Of a stretch of DNA of 64,000 nucleotides, positions 37,301 to 45,000 are shown in pieces. This stretch comes from Flavobacterium erciyesense (GTDB lineage: Bacteria > Bacteroidota > Bacteroidia > Flavobacteriales > Flavobacteriaceae). The stretch's first letter is position 1, and each line of letters begins with the position of its first letter. The position numbers were made by a program, and so were the translations under genes. Below the pieces are notes generated by a model. That model had not been told where the DNA came from, did no database searches, and saw only the letters and a list, made by a program, of their open reading frames with translations. Location of the stretch: assembly GCF_018069925.1 (NCBI RefSeq), contig NZ_JAGPXB010000001.1, positions 186,001 to 250,000 of the forward strand, given 5' to 3'.

Positions 37301-37383
37301 TCGTTATTTCTAAGCGCCTCAACAATAGAACTATTTTCGTCTAGTTCTTCAACACTTTTCCAGTATTTTTTGTTTGATGACAT
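34327..37383 (-). CDS. actB: Alternative complex III iron-sulfur/molybdopterin-fold subunit ActB
   Basis: The protein has 1,018 residues. A Tat-type signal with SRRDFLK at 51-57 is followed by a possible lipid-attachment site TLVAC (Cys71). The middle part has the molybdopterin oxidoreductase fold, which in this complex carries no molybdenum cofactor. The C-terminal quarter is ferredoxin-like with several cluster motifs: CTGCGACVIACHAENNVP, CQHCNHAPCETVCP, CVGTRYCANNCPYKVRRF, and CSMCIQM with a later CSNAC. It is a fusion of two domains that are separate in related enzymes, as is usual for ActB. It passes electrons from the quinol site to the haems of ActA and ActE. It lies between actA and actC. 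Confidence 0.96.
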   Translation of the reverse strand: MSSNKKYWKSVEELDENSSIVEALRNNEFVEPIPTEEFLGNGDALSSSSTSRRDFLKYVGFSTAAATLVACEGPVNKSIPYVLQPEQIIPGVADYYATTVFDGFDFANLLVKTREGRPIKIDNNTIAGAKFSANARVHASILSLYDSMRLKQPKIEGKNASWSAVQTKLKTSIADASAKGGQVVLLTNTLASPSTEKLIGEFIAKNPNAKHVVYDAVSESPALDAFEMVYGERALVDYDFSKASLIVSVGADFLGDWQGGGYGAGYAQGRIPKAGKMSRHFQLEANMTLSGAAADKRVPMSVANQKQALVHIYNVVTGSSVSVSLDEKFKAEVNKAAQQLKAAGSKAVLVSGIQDKNAQLLVLAINKALASESFNTSGVRQIRKGSNEKVAQLVADMNSGAVHTLIMSGVNPVYTLADTVAFQEGLKKVKTSVAFSLKEDETALLSTVAAAAPHYLESWNDLSLTKGTYSITQPTIRPLFDTMQFQDVLMSLNGTVGTFYDYIKGNSGSIISGSTWNKVLHDGVFVGVIPSASAGSADYSAAASTLASSKKSDSLELVLYTKTGLGDGQQANNPWLQEFPDPITRVSWDNYLTVSNADAAKYELSNEIVANGGLNGSYASITTADGLKLENVPVIVQPGQAVGTVGLALGYGRKAALKEEMMVGLNAYSLYKGFSNVQSITLTKAGGEHEFACVQGQKTLMGRGDIIKETSLEIFNTKDAHVWNEVPVVSLDHMEVEATKVDLWDSFDRSTGHHFNLSIDLNACTGCGACVIACHAENNVPVVGKAEVRRSRDMHWLRIDRYYSSESTFDADVERKENIAGLTSSLSTFNEMEKAGDNPQVSFQPVMCQHCNHAPCETVCPVAATSHSRQGQNHMAYNRCVGTRYCANNCPYKVRRFNWFLYNKNSEFDYHMNDDLGRMVLNPDVNVRSRGVMEKCSMCIQMTQATILKAKREGRSIVDGEFQTACSNACSTGAMVFGDVNDKEAAVTKLASDERMYHLLEHVGTKPNVIYHVKVRNT

Positions 37384-37412
37384 ATATAAATATTAAAAAC
37401 TTAATAATTCAA

Positions 37413-38756
37413 TTAATAGTGGCATTTTCCACACTCTAAACCTCCCATTTGTGCTGCAGTCAATTTGTCAACACCGTATTTTTTAGAAAGTTCATCGTGT
37501 ATTTTAGTGTAATACTCGTTTCCTTCCATTTTAACTTCGGTTTTTCTGTGACAATCTATACACCATCCCATTGTTAACGGAGCAAATTGTTTCTGAATTT
37601 CATATTCTTGAACTGGACCGTGACATGTTTGACATTCAATTCCACCAACAGTTACGTGTTGCGAGTGATTGAAATAAACAAAATCAGGTAAGTTGTGAAT
37701 TCTAACCCATTTAACTGGCTCGGTTTTCCCTGTGTAGGTTTGTGTAGCTTGATCCCAACCCACAGCTTTATAAAGCTTTTGGATTTGCTCATCATAGAAA
37801 GCTTTACTGTATTCCGGAGTAGCAGTAGTCTCAGCAACTTCAGCAATGTTTTTATGACAGTTCATACACACATTTAAAGAAGGAATACCACCGTTCTTAC
37901 TTACTCTAGCAGCAGAGTGACAATACTTACAGTTAATCTCGTTATCACCTGCGTGGATTCTATGCGAATAGTGAATTGGCTGAATAGGTGCATAATCTTG
38001 ATCAACACCCACTTGCATCAAAAATCCATATACAAAATAAGCACTTGACAAAAGCAAGAAAACAACAGTAACTAAAATCAAAAATTGATTTTTCGCAAAA
38101 GCTTTCCAAATTGGTGTCGTAGGCTCTTTTGGAGCAACTTCAATACCATTTGCTTTAGCTACTTTCGTTAACACTCTGTTCACTAAGAACAACATCACAA
38201 CAAGTATAACCAACACTAATGCTAAGGCACCAAGTATCAATGTATTTGACAAACCACTATCAGCAACCGGACCACCCGGAACAGCAGCACCTCCCTCAGT
38301 TGGAGCAGGAGCAGCAGCTTCAGCTTTAGGCTCTGAAGTATAAGCTATAATATTGTCAATATCAGCATTTGATAATTGTGGAAACGCAGACATTACCGCC
38401 TTGTTGTTCTCATTGAAAACCTTAACAGCAGCAGCATCTCCAGATTTAATCAATTCTGAACTATTTTTAATCCACTTGTACAACCATGGCATATCATGCT
38501 TGTTCGCAATTCCTCTTAATGCAGGACCAGTTGCTTTAGCATCCAGTTTATGACATGCTGCGCAATTTGCGTTGAACAATTCCTTACCTTTTACAGCATC
38601 TCCACCAGAGGGAGCGGCAGCAACATCAGTAGTAGCCGCAGCTGCATCAGCCGCAGGAGCTTCTTGAGCAAATGAAGACAAAGAGAAAATCAAAGACAAG
38701 GACAAGCCTAAGACTAATTTTCTTGAGATCGAATTATGGTTACCCACCTTTTTCAT
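37413..38756 (-). CDS. actA: Alternative complex III multihaem cytochrome c subunit ActA
   Basis: The protein has 447 residues with a signal peptide ending at about SSFA-QEA. Six CxxCH haem motifs are visible: CAACH in an N-terminal monohaem cytochrome c domain (about residues 50-140), then CKYCH, CMNCH, CQTCH, CIDCH and the terminal CGKCH after two hydrophobic segments. The last five fit the pentahaem ActA fold. An Ala/Pro-rich linker (EAAAPAPTEGGAAVPGG) separates the parts. It is the first gene of the operon, with a consensus promoter at 38841-38869. It forms the periplasmic electron wire of the complex, and the extra haem domain could reach the oxidase. Confidence 0.94.
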   Translation of the reverse strand: MKKVGNHNSISRKLVLGLSLSLIFSLSSFAQEAPAADAAAATTDVAAAPSGGDAVKGKELFNANCAACHKLDAKATGPALRGIANKHDMPWLYKWIKNSSELIKSGDAAAVKVFNENNKAVMSAFPQLSNADIDNIIAYTSEPKAEAAAPAPTEGGAAVPGGPVADSGLSNTLILGALALVLVILVVMLFLVNRVLTKVAKANGIEVAPKEPTTPIWKAFAKNQFLILVTVVFLLLSSAYFVYGFLMQVGVDQDYAPIQPIHYSHRIHAGDNEINCKYCHSAARVSKNGGIPSLNVCMNCHKNIAEVAETTATPEYSKAFYDEQIQKLYKAVGWDQATQTYTGKTEPVKWVRIHNLPDFVYFNHSQHVTVGGIECQTCHGPVQEYEIQKQFAPLTMGWCIDCHRKTEVKMEGNEYYTKIHDELSKKYGVDKLTAAQMGGLECGKCHY

Positions 38757-38840
38757 ATTGTATAATGATTATCTAGTAAAATTGGCACAGTTTTTTATAA
38801 TAACTTTATGAAAAACCACTCCTTTATTTTAAAACTTCGA

Positions 38841-38869
38841 CAAAAATACGACTTAAGAACTATTCTCAA
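38841..38869 (-). promoter_or_regulatory. Promoter of the act-cox operon
   Basis: In minus-strand sense a TTG (38867-38869) is separated by 18 bases from TATTTTTG (38841-38848), matching the Bacteroidota housekeeping consensus TTG-N17-23-TAnnTTTG. The predicted start leaves a leader of roughly 75-80 bases before actA. The region to 38971 also holds the promoter of the divergent SPOR gene, with a -7 match TATTTTTG at 38946-38953. Confidence 0.8.
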
Positions 38870-38971
38870 AACCCTAAAATCGCCTTATTTCCAATTTATA
38901 TTTATTCTAAATAATGTTTTATATGTGGATTCTATCATTAAATATTATTTTTGCCTAAAAACAAACAAGTT

Positions 38972-39361
38972 ATGAAAATTACAGCGTTCCAAAAGGGATT
39001 TTACTTAATCCTAACCTACTTTATAACAACACATTTCGCAACTGCACAAGCAGAAGCAATTAACGTAAAGCAAGACTCAAGATTTGAACAAATTTTGAAC
39101 GAGAAAAGAAAAGTTAGTACTAACAGTACTATAAACGACCGCTATAAAATTCAAATTTTTAGTGGTGAAAGTGATAAAGCAAAAACCAATTTAGCTACTT
39201 TCCGACAAGAATATCCTGGGATCGATGGTACAATTGTGTTTTTTACTCCAAATTACAAGGTATGGGTAGGAAATTTTAAAACAAGAATAGAGGCAGAACA
39301 ACTGTTACTTGAGATAAAAAAAAGGTATCCTATGGTTCATTTAATAAAACCAAGCAGATAA
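38972..39361 (+). CDS. Secreted SPOR-domain protein
   Basis: The ATG at 38972 gives 129 residues beginning MKITAFQKGF; a TTG seven codons earlier lies inside the promoter element and is unlikely. A signal peptide ends at about ATAQA. The C-terminal 75 residues (YKIQIFSGESDKAKTNLATF ... YKVWVGNFKTRIEAEQLLLEIKKRYP) form a SPOR domain, which binds denuded glycan strands of peptidoglycan, often at division sites. It is transcribed divergently from the act-cox operon, with a short leader, and ends at the terminator at 39386-39410. No functional link with respiration is evident. Confidence 0.85.
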   Translation: MKITAFQKGFYLILTYFITTHFATAQAEAINVKQDSRFEQILNEKRKVSTNSTINDRYKIQIFSGESDKAKTNLATFRQEYPGIDGTIVFFTPNYKVWVGNFKTRIEAEQLLLEIKKRYPMVHLIKPSR

Positions 39362-39385
39362 TTTATGTATTAACAAATTGAAAAA

Positions 39386-39410
39386 GACAATCCAAGTAGG
39401 GTTGTCTTTT
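39386..39410 (+). terminator. Terminator of the SPOR gene
   Basis: GACAATCC (39386-39393) pairs with GGGTTGTC (39399-39406) around a 5-base loop, with A5 before and T9 after. It lies 24 bases after the SPOR stop. From here to the infB terminator (39411-39665) the sequence is AT-rich and no gene, RNA or repeat was recognised. Confidence 0.85.
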
Positions 39411-39666
39411 TTTTTCCTAGTGCCAACCTAAAGGAATCCGAAAATTCAATTATTACTACCAATAAAGAGTAAATAAGAGCTATAAAATACGTTTAAAACC
39501 AACACAGAAACCAACGCATTTTTATCCAAATAAATACACTCGTTTTACCTACCGCAACAACGAAACTACAAATCTATACTTGCTCTTAGAAACAAATTAT
39601 TGTTTCCTTACATCAATAAAAAAAATAGAAATTATAAAAGGTAAATCGGTTGAAATAAAGTCATAA

Positions 39667-39692
39667 AAAAATCCCGACGAATCGGGATTTTT
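39667..39692 (-). terminator. Terminator of the rimP-nusA-infB operon
   Basis: A perfect 11-base-pair stem AAAAATCCCGA / TCGGGATTTTT with a CGAA loop lies 20 bases after the infB stop. T runs flank it on both strands, so it may also act on transcripts from the left. Confidence 0.85.
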
Positions 39693-39712
39693 AAAATATA
39701 AATTAGAAAATA

Positions 39713-42586
39713 TTATTTCAATTTCTTTTTTACAGCAACTTCATGGTACGACTCAATAATATCTCTTTCTTCGATATCATTGTATCCTTTAATTTGAATA
39801 CCACAATCGTATCCTTTTGCTACTTCTCTTACATCGTCTTTGAAACGTTTTAAAGCAATTAGCTCACCGCTATGTACCACAACACCGTCTCTAATAACAC
39901 GCATTTTGGCATTTTTAACGATTTTACCATCCATAACCATACTTCCTGCAATAGAACCAACTTTAGAGATTTTGAAGATTTCTCTAATTTCTGCAGTTCC
40001 CAAGATTTCTTCTTTCATTTCAGGAGCTAACATTCCTTCCATTGCATCTTTAAGATCATCAATAGCAGCATAAATGATTGAGTAGTAACGGATATCGATT
40101 TCTTCCTTATCAGCTAACTGTCTTGCATTTCCAGCAGGACGAACATTAAATCCGATAATAATCGCATCAGAAGCTGAAGCTAACATAACGTCAGTCTCTG
40201 TAATAGCTCCCACTCCTTTGTGAATGATATTGATTTGAATTTCTTCAGTTGACAATTTAGAGAACGAATCAGAAAGTGCCTCAACAGAACCATCCACGTC
40301 ACCTTTAAGAATAATATTCAATTCTTTAAACTGACCTAAAGCAATACGACGTCCGATTTCATCCAATGTAATATGACGTTGTGTACGAACTGACTGCTCA
40401 CGCATTAATTGAGAACGTTTGGCAGCAATTTGTTTTGCTTCTTTTTCATCTTCAAAAATGTTGAACTTATCACCAGCAGTTGACGCCCCATCTAAACCAA
40501 GTACAGATACTGGAGTTGATGGACCTGCCTCTCTAACAATATTTCCGCGCTCATCATGCATGGCTTTAATTTTACCATGATGCTTACCTGCCAACATATA
40601 ATCACCAATTTTCAAAGTACCATTTTGAACTAAAATTGTAGAAACATAACCTTTACCTTTATCAAGGAAAGCTTCAACAACAGTTCCAGAAGCCGCTTTA
40701 TTAGGATTTGCTTTTAAATCTAAAATTTCAGCTTCAAGCAATACTTTTTCCAACAATTCTTTTACACCGGTACCTACTTTTGCAGAAATATCATGTGATT
40801 GAATTTTTCCACCCCAATCTTCAACAAGTAAATTCATACCTGCTAATCTTTCTTTTACTTTTTCAGGGTTAGCATTTGGCTTATCAATTTTGTTGATTGC
40901 AAATATAATTGGCACACCAGCTGCTTGCGCATGGCTAATAGCCTCTTTAGTTTGTGGCATGATATCATCATCCGCAGCAATTACAATAATAGCAATATCA
41001 GTAACCTGAGCACCACGTGCACGCATCGCTGTAAACGCTTCGTGACCAGGTGTATCTAAAAATGCAATTTTTTGACCATTATCTAAAGTTACTCCGTATG
41101 CACCAATGTGCTGCGTGATACCTCCAGACTCACCTGCAATTACATTTTCTTTTCGAATGTAATCCAGTAACGATGTTTTACCGTGATCGACGTGACCCAT
41201 TACTGTAACGATTGGCGCTCTGAAAACTAGATCTTCTTCTCTGTCTTCAACAACCTGAATTGCTTCTTCGATATCAACAGTGATAAACTCTACTTCATAA
41301 CCAAATTCATCAGCTACAATCGTTAAAGTTTCAGCATCTAATCTTTGGTTCATGGTTACCATGATTCCAAGTGACATACACGTACCAATAACTTTAGTAA
41401 TTGGCACATCCATCATGATTGCTATTTCACCAACAGTAACAAACTCTGTAACCTTAATAGTTTTACTTCCCTCGTCTAATGCTCTTTGCTCATCATCCGA
41501 TTTTTGACGGTGCGTATCTCTTTTATCTCTTCTATATTTAGCTGCTTTAGATTTACCACCTTTACCTTGTAGCTTCTCTAAAGTCTCTCTAATTTGATTT
41601 TTAACTTCCTCTTCTGTTGGCTCTACTTTAGCCACAATAGCAGGTCTGTTTCCTTTTACAAAACCAGGTCTAGCACTACGGTTTGCGTTAAAACCACCTC
41701 CAGCAGTATTTGGCGTAATTTTATTTGGATTTGGAGCACCCGGAACAGCAGGAGGCCTTGGCGCACCTGGCTTAGGAGCTATCCTTTTACGTTTATTCTT
41801 ATTGGCATTAGCTGCCGCAGAACCTGGAGCACCTGGTTTGTTTGGTGTAATCTTTGGCTCTTCTTTTTTCTTCTTAGGCTTGTTGAACTGCGACAAATCA
41901 ATTACTTGACCTGTAAGCGTAGTTCCTGATAACTTTTGGTATTGTGTAGTGATCGTTTCCTCTACCGGAGCCTCGTCTGCTTTCGCAACTGCTGGCTTAT
42001 CTTCCGATTTTGATTCAACAGGAACCTCTACCTTCACCTCTTTAATACCCGCGATCGGTTTTACCTCTTTTTTGTCTGAAGCAGGTTTTTCATCCAAAGT
42101 TTTTTCTGCAACAACCTTTTCAACTGGAACTTCTTTTGGAGTTACCGGCTCTGGTGTTTTTGCAGCAGCGGGAACAGTGTTCTCTACAGTTTTTGCAGGG
42201 GGAACGATAGCCGCTTTTTTCGGATTCAAATCAATTTTACCAACTTGAACAGGACCAGATAAAACTGCTCTTGCTTTGATTACCTCTTGTTGTTTCGCTC
42301 GCTCTTCATCCAATTTACGTTTGTCTTCGATTTCTTTTTCTCGTTCTAAACGTAAAGCTTCTTTCTCTTTTCTTTTTTCTTCGCCTACCTCTTTCGAAGC
42401 TTCTTTATTCCCTTTGTCACCCGCAAATTGACCGCACAAGACATCGTATGTTTCTCCAGAAATTTTTGCGTTTGGATTTGCTTCCATAGCAATCCCCTTA
42501 TCTTTTAGATAATCCACAGCTCTTTCTAAAGAAATATTCAATTCCCTTAAAACTTTGTTTATTCTAATAATTCTCTCTTCAGACAT
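39713..42586 (-). CDS. infB: Translation initiation factor IF-2
   Basis: The protein has 957 residues. The N-terminal IF2_N helix region ([23 protein letters not shown]) is followed by a long charged and Pro/Ala-rich stretch up to about residue 400. The GTPase domain starts with GHVDHGKTS (about 463-471), then DTPGHEAF and NKID. Domains II-IV follow, with [12 protein letters not shown] and [21 protein letters not shown]-2 places initiator tRNA on the ribosome. The gene follows nusA by 113 bases and closes the rimP-nusA-infB operon, an order shared with many bacteria. Confidence 0.97.
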   Translation of the reverse strand: MSEERIIRINKVLRELNISLERAVDYLKDKGIAMEANPNAKISGETYDVLCGQFAGDKGNKEASKEVGEEKRKEKEALRLEREKEIEDKRKLDEERAKQQEVIKARAVLSGPVQVGKIDLNPKKAAIVPPAKTVENTVPAAAKTPEPVTPKEVPVEKVVAEKTLDEKPASDKKEVKPIAGIKEVKVEVPVESKSEDKPAVAKADEAPVEETITTQYQKLSGTTLTGQVIDLSQFNKPKKKKEEPKITPNKPGAPGSAAANANKNKRKRIAPKPGAPRPPAVPGAPNPNKITPNTAGGGFNANRSARPGFVKGNRPAIVAKVEPTEEEVKNQIRETLEKLQGKGGKSKAAKYRRDKRDTHRQKSDDEQRALDEGSKTIKVTEFVTVGEIAIMMDVPITKVIGTCMSLGIMVTMNQRLDAETLTIVADEFGYEVEFITVDIEEAIQVVEDREEDLVFRAPIVTVMGHVDHGKTSLLDYIRKENVIAGESGGITQHIGAYGVTLDNGQKIAFLDTPGHEAFTAMRARGAQVTDIAIIVIAADDDIMPQTKEAISHAQAAGVPIIFAINKIDKPNANPEKVKERLAGMNLLVEDWGGKIQSHDISAKVGTGVKELLEKVLLEAEILDLKANPNKAASGTVVEAFLDKGKGYVSTILVQNGTLKIGDYMLAGKHHGKIKAMHDERGNIVREAGPSTPVSVLGLDGASTAGDKFNIFEDEKEAKQIAAKRSQLMREQSVRTQRHITLDEIGRRIALGQFKELNIILKGDVDGSVEALSDSFSKLSTEEIQINIIHKGVGAITETDVMLASASDAIIIGFNVRPAGNARQLADKEEIDIRYYSIIYAAIDDLKDAMEGMLAPEMKEEILGTAEIREIFKISKVGSIAGSMVMDGKIVKNAKMRVIRDGVVVHSGELIALKRFKDDVREVAKGYDCGIQIKGYNDIEERDIIESYHEVAVKKKLK

Positions 42587-42699
42587 AAAACCTTTTTATA
42601 TTTACCTTTTTTGTTATTCCTCACTTTACTATCACTTCGATACCTACCGCCGTGATATTGTTTTGTAAAGTGGCATGTTTATCGTTGAAGAACCAATGA

Positions 42700-43953
42700 C
42701 TAACTGTCAAATTCCTCTTTCAATATTCTAATTACATCTAGAATTGTTTCCTCTTCTAGGTCAGTTCTACGTACTAAATCGTCAACATCTTGACTTAAGA
42801 TACTTTTCGCAGTATCTAAACCAATTTTTGCAAACTCTTCAATAACCCAATCCTCGATTTCATCAGAAAACTCTGTTAATTCAACATCATCTTCATCAGC
42901 TGTAGCACCAGCCACATCACCTTCGCGAATTACATCTAGCTCATAACCAGTTAATAATCCTGCTAGTTTAATATTGTGACCACCACGACCGATGGCTTTT
43001 GAAACTTCTTCTAATTTCAAGAAAACTTCAGCTCTTTTTGTTTCTTCATTAATTTTAATAGAAGATACTTTTGCTGGACTCAAAGCTCTTGTAATAAATA
43101 ATTGCAAGTTGGTTGTGTAATTGATTACATCAATATTCTCATTACCTAACTCTCTTACAATACCGTGAATACGTGATCCTTTCATTCCCACACAAGCACC
43201 TACTGGATCAATACGATCATCGTATGAATCAACAGCTACCTTTGCTTTTTCACCTGGAATACGCACTACTTTTTTAACCATGATTAAACCGTCAAAAACT
43301 TCCGGAATTTCTTGTTCAAATAATTTTTCTAAAAACTTCTCAGAAGTTCTAGACATAATGATTTGCGGCTTGTTACCTTTTAATTCAACACTTTCAATAA
43401 TTCCTCTTACATTATCTCCTTTACGGAAAAAGTCAGATGGAATTTGTTTTTCTTTTGGTAATACAATCTCATTTCCTTCATCATCAACCAAAATAACTAC
43501 TCTAGGACGCACATGGTGCACTTCAGCAGTATAAATATCGCCAATTAAATCTTTGAATTGCTTGTATAAATTCGTACTATCGTGTTCGTGTATTTTCGAA
43601 ATTAAATTCTGACGCAATGCCAAAATAGCTCTACGACCTAAATCAATTAATTTTACCTCTTCTGAAACCTCTTCACCGATTTCAAAATCAGGCTCAATTT
43701 TTCTAGCTTCTGTTAAAGTAATTTCTAAGTGATCAAAATCTAGATCTTCATCCGCAACGATTACTCTTCTTTGCCATATCTCCATATCTCCTTTATCAGG
43801 ATTAATAATGATATCGAAATTATCATCTGAACCGTATTTTTTCTTTAATGCATTTCTAAATACATCTTCCAAAATTGCCATAAGCGTTACACGATCAATA
43901 AGTTTATCATCTTTAAACTCTGAGAATGAATCGATTAATGCTAAATTTTCCAT
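42700..43953 (-). CDS. nusA: Transcription termination/antitermination factor NusA
   Basis: The protein has 417 residues, shorter than the about 495 of E. coli because one of the C-terminal acidic repeats is missing, as is usual in Bacteroidota. It has the N-terminal polymerase-binding domain (LIDRVTLMAILEDVFRNALKKKYG), an S1 domain (YTAEVHHVRPRVVILVDDEGNEIVLPKEKQIP starts it), and tandem KH domains (GMKGSRIHGIVRELGNENIDVI, then AIGRGGHNIKLAGLLTGYELDV). It controls pausing, termination and antitermination. It starts 13 bases after rimP. It may control its own operon through the leader hairpin described at 44445. Confidence 0.97.
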   Translation of the reverse strand: MENLALIDSFSEFKDDKLIDRVTLMAILEDVFRNALKKKYGSDDNFDIIINPDKGDMEIWQRRVIVADEDLDFDHLEITLTEARKIEPDFEIGEEVSEEVKLIDLGRRAILALRQNLISKIHEHDSTNLYKQFKDLIGDIYTAEVHHVRPRVVILVDDEGNEIVLPKEKQIPSDFFRKGDNVRGIIESVELKGNKPQIIMSRTSEKFLEKLFEQEIPEVFDGLIMVKKVVRIPGEKAKVAVDSYDDRIDPVGACVGMKGSRIHGIVRELGNENIDVINYTTNLQLFITRALSPAKVSSIKINEETKRAEVFLKLEEVSKAIGRGGHNIKLAGLLTGYELDVIREGDVAGATADEDDVELTEFSDEIEDWVIEEFAKIGLDTAKSILSQDVDDLVRRTDLEEETILDVIRILKEEFDS

Positions 43954-43966
43954 GCGAATTCTTTAA

Positions 43967-44431
43967 TTAAAATGTTACTGTAACAATTGCTTCTTTTATA
44001 TCTGCGTAAGAAAGTTGTAATTCTTTCTGAACTGTTTCTTTTCCTTTTCCTATTTTCTTTGGTTCTCTTGCTTTCCAGGACAAAATTACAAAATCATCAT
44101 TAGCATCTACTAATTCTGCTTCAATTATTTCTGTACCAGTCTTTACAATTAATGTGCGACCAATATTTTTTTTGTATTGACGCACCATTTTTAAAGCAGA
44201 TCCTACCCCAACCGAGGCTACTTCTAAAGAATAATCTTGCTCCTCACGATCTAAATGATTGTCGATATAACGACTCACATCAATACAATCCTGCAATACA
44301 ACACCTTGATCGCCATCAAGCGAAACAATTACCTTGTAGGCATCGGTGATAACAAGATCTATTAAAAACAAAGCGGGCTTCTCGGCTAAGGCTTCGTTTA
44401 ATACGGAATTTACTTTTTCTTTAAATGTCAT
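43967..44431 (-). CDS. rimP: Ribosome maturation factor RimP
   Basis: The ATG at 44429-44431 gives 154 residues beginning [10 protein letters not shown], the usual length. An upstream in-frame start would lie inside a strong leader hairpin and is rejected. The RimP core is visible in [25 protein letters not shown] and [15 protein letters not shown], followed by the C-terminal SH3-like part. RimP helps mature the 30S subunit. It is the first gene of the rimP-nusA-infB operon; a -7 element lies at 44494-44501. Confidence 0.95.
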   Translation of the reverse strand: MTFKEKVNSVLNEALAEKPALFLIDLVITDAYKVIVSLDGDQGVVLQDCIDVSRYIDNHLDREEQDYSLEVASVGVGSALKMVRQYKKNIGRTLIVKTGTEIIEAELVDANDDFVILSWKAREPKKIGKGKETVQKELQLSYADIKEAIVTVTF

Positions 44432-44444
44432 ATTTTTATAAAAA

Positions 44445-44501
44445 GAGGGGACATTTAGTCCCCTCATTATCTAGATTTTAATAAATAACGGTGCAAAGAT
44501 A
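44445..44501 (-). promoter_or_regulatory. rimP operon promoter and terminator-like leader hairpin
   Basis: In minus-strand sense a -7 element TATCTTTG lies at 44494-44501 without a clear -33 TTG. The leader then carries a perfect 8-base-pair GC-rich stem GAGGGGAC / GTCCCCTC (44445-44465) with a 5-base loop, followed at once by five T and, after 8 more bases, by the rimP ATG. This is the layout of an intrinsic terminator inside the leader, or of a hairpin that shields the start. Confidence 0.65.
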
Positions 44502-44641
44502 GTCTTTTTTTTGTAATTTGAAATATTAGCACACCTTAAAAAGATCGCTTATTGCTTATATTTCATAAAATTACATTCTAATTGGAGCTCTATATCCAAA
44601 AACATTCTTTTACATCTCAAACAAAATTATCCTAAAACAAA

Positions 44642-44668
44642 AAAACCTCCCAAAAATTGAGAGGTTTT
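44642..44668 (-). terminator. Terminator of the tRNA-Gln gene
   Basis: AAAACCTC (44642-44649) pairs with GAGGTTTT (44661-44668). In minus-strand sense the stem is followed by a long T run. It lies 5 bases after the mature tRNA end. Confidence 0.8.
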
Positions 44669-44673
44669 ATTTG

Positions 44674-44744
44674 TTGGTCTACTAGGACTCGAACCTAGAA
44701 AGACTGCACCAAAAACAGTTGTGTTACCATTACACCATAGACCA
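44674..44744 (-). tRNA. tRNA-Gln (anticodon UUG)
   Basis: On the minus strand a full cloverleaf can be drawn. The acceptor stem is TGGTCTA / TAGACCA, the D arm contains AATGGTAAC, and the anticodon stem ACTGT / GCAGT encloses the loop TTTTGGT with anticodon TTG. The T arm is CTAGG-TTCGAGT-CCTAG, and the discriminator base is A. The 3' CCA is not encoded and must be added. A U1-A72 end pair fits glutamine tRNAs. A consensus promoter lies upstream at 44783-44812. Confidence 0.95.
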
Positions 44745-44782
44745 AATTTGATTACTAAGTCGCTATTGTTCCTTAGCGAGTG

Positions 44783-44812
44783 CAAATTTAGACTATTTTT
44801 TAGTTTGCGCAA
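44783..44812 (-). promoter_or_regulatory. Promoter of tRNA-Gln
   Basis: In minus-strand sense TTG (44810-44812) and TAAATTTG (44783-44790) are separated by 19 bases, an exact match to the Bacteroidota consensus. It lies about 40 bases before the tRNA. Confidence 0.8.
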
Positions 44813-45000
44813 ACTTTTTTCAACTTTTTATGAAAAAAAATTGATTTTTTTTTGAGCTAAAAGCACTACGTAGACGAAAATAATTCATTGTCAAGGAGTT
44901 ATTAAATCAATACTCTTTTCCAGAAAATAATGTTAATGCAACGAAGGTTAAACAAAAAAACATTTTCTTTGTATCCTACAATTTAATTAAAAAATAGTAC

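Noticed and set aside
34327..37383. Active molybdenum enzyme
   Set aside because: The operon order and the iron-sulfur C-terminus identify the protein as ActB of alternative complex III, whose molybdopterin-like fold carries no cofactor.
39421..39660. Possible small gene or RNA in the gap between the SPOR and infB terminators
   Set aside because: No open frame with coding character, no consensus promoter and no strong secondary structure were seen.
44432..44467. Upstream start for RimP beginning MRGLNVPSF
   Set aside because: It lies inside the perfect leader hairpin, adds residues foreign to RimP, and the ATG at 44429-44431 matches the family start.
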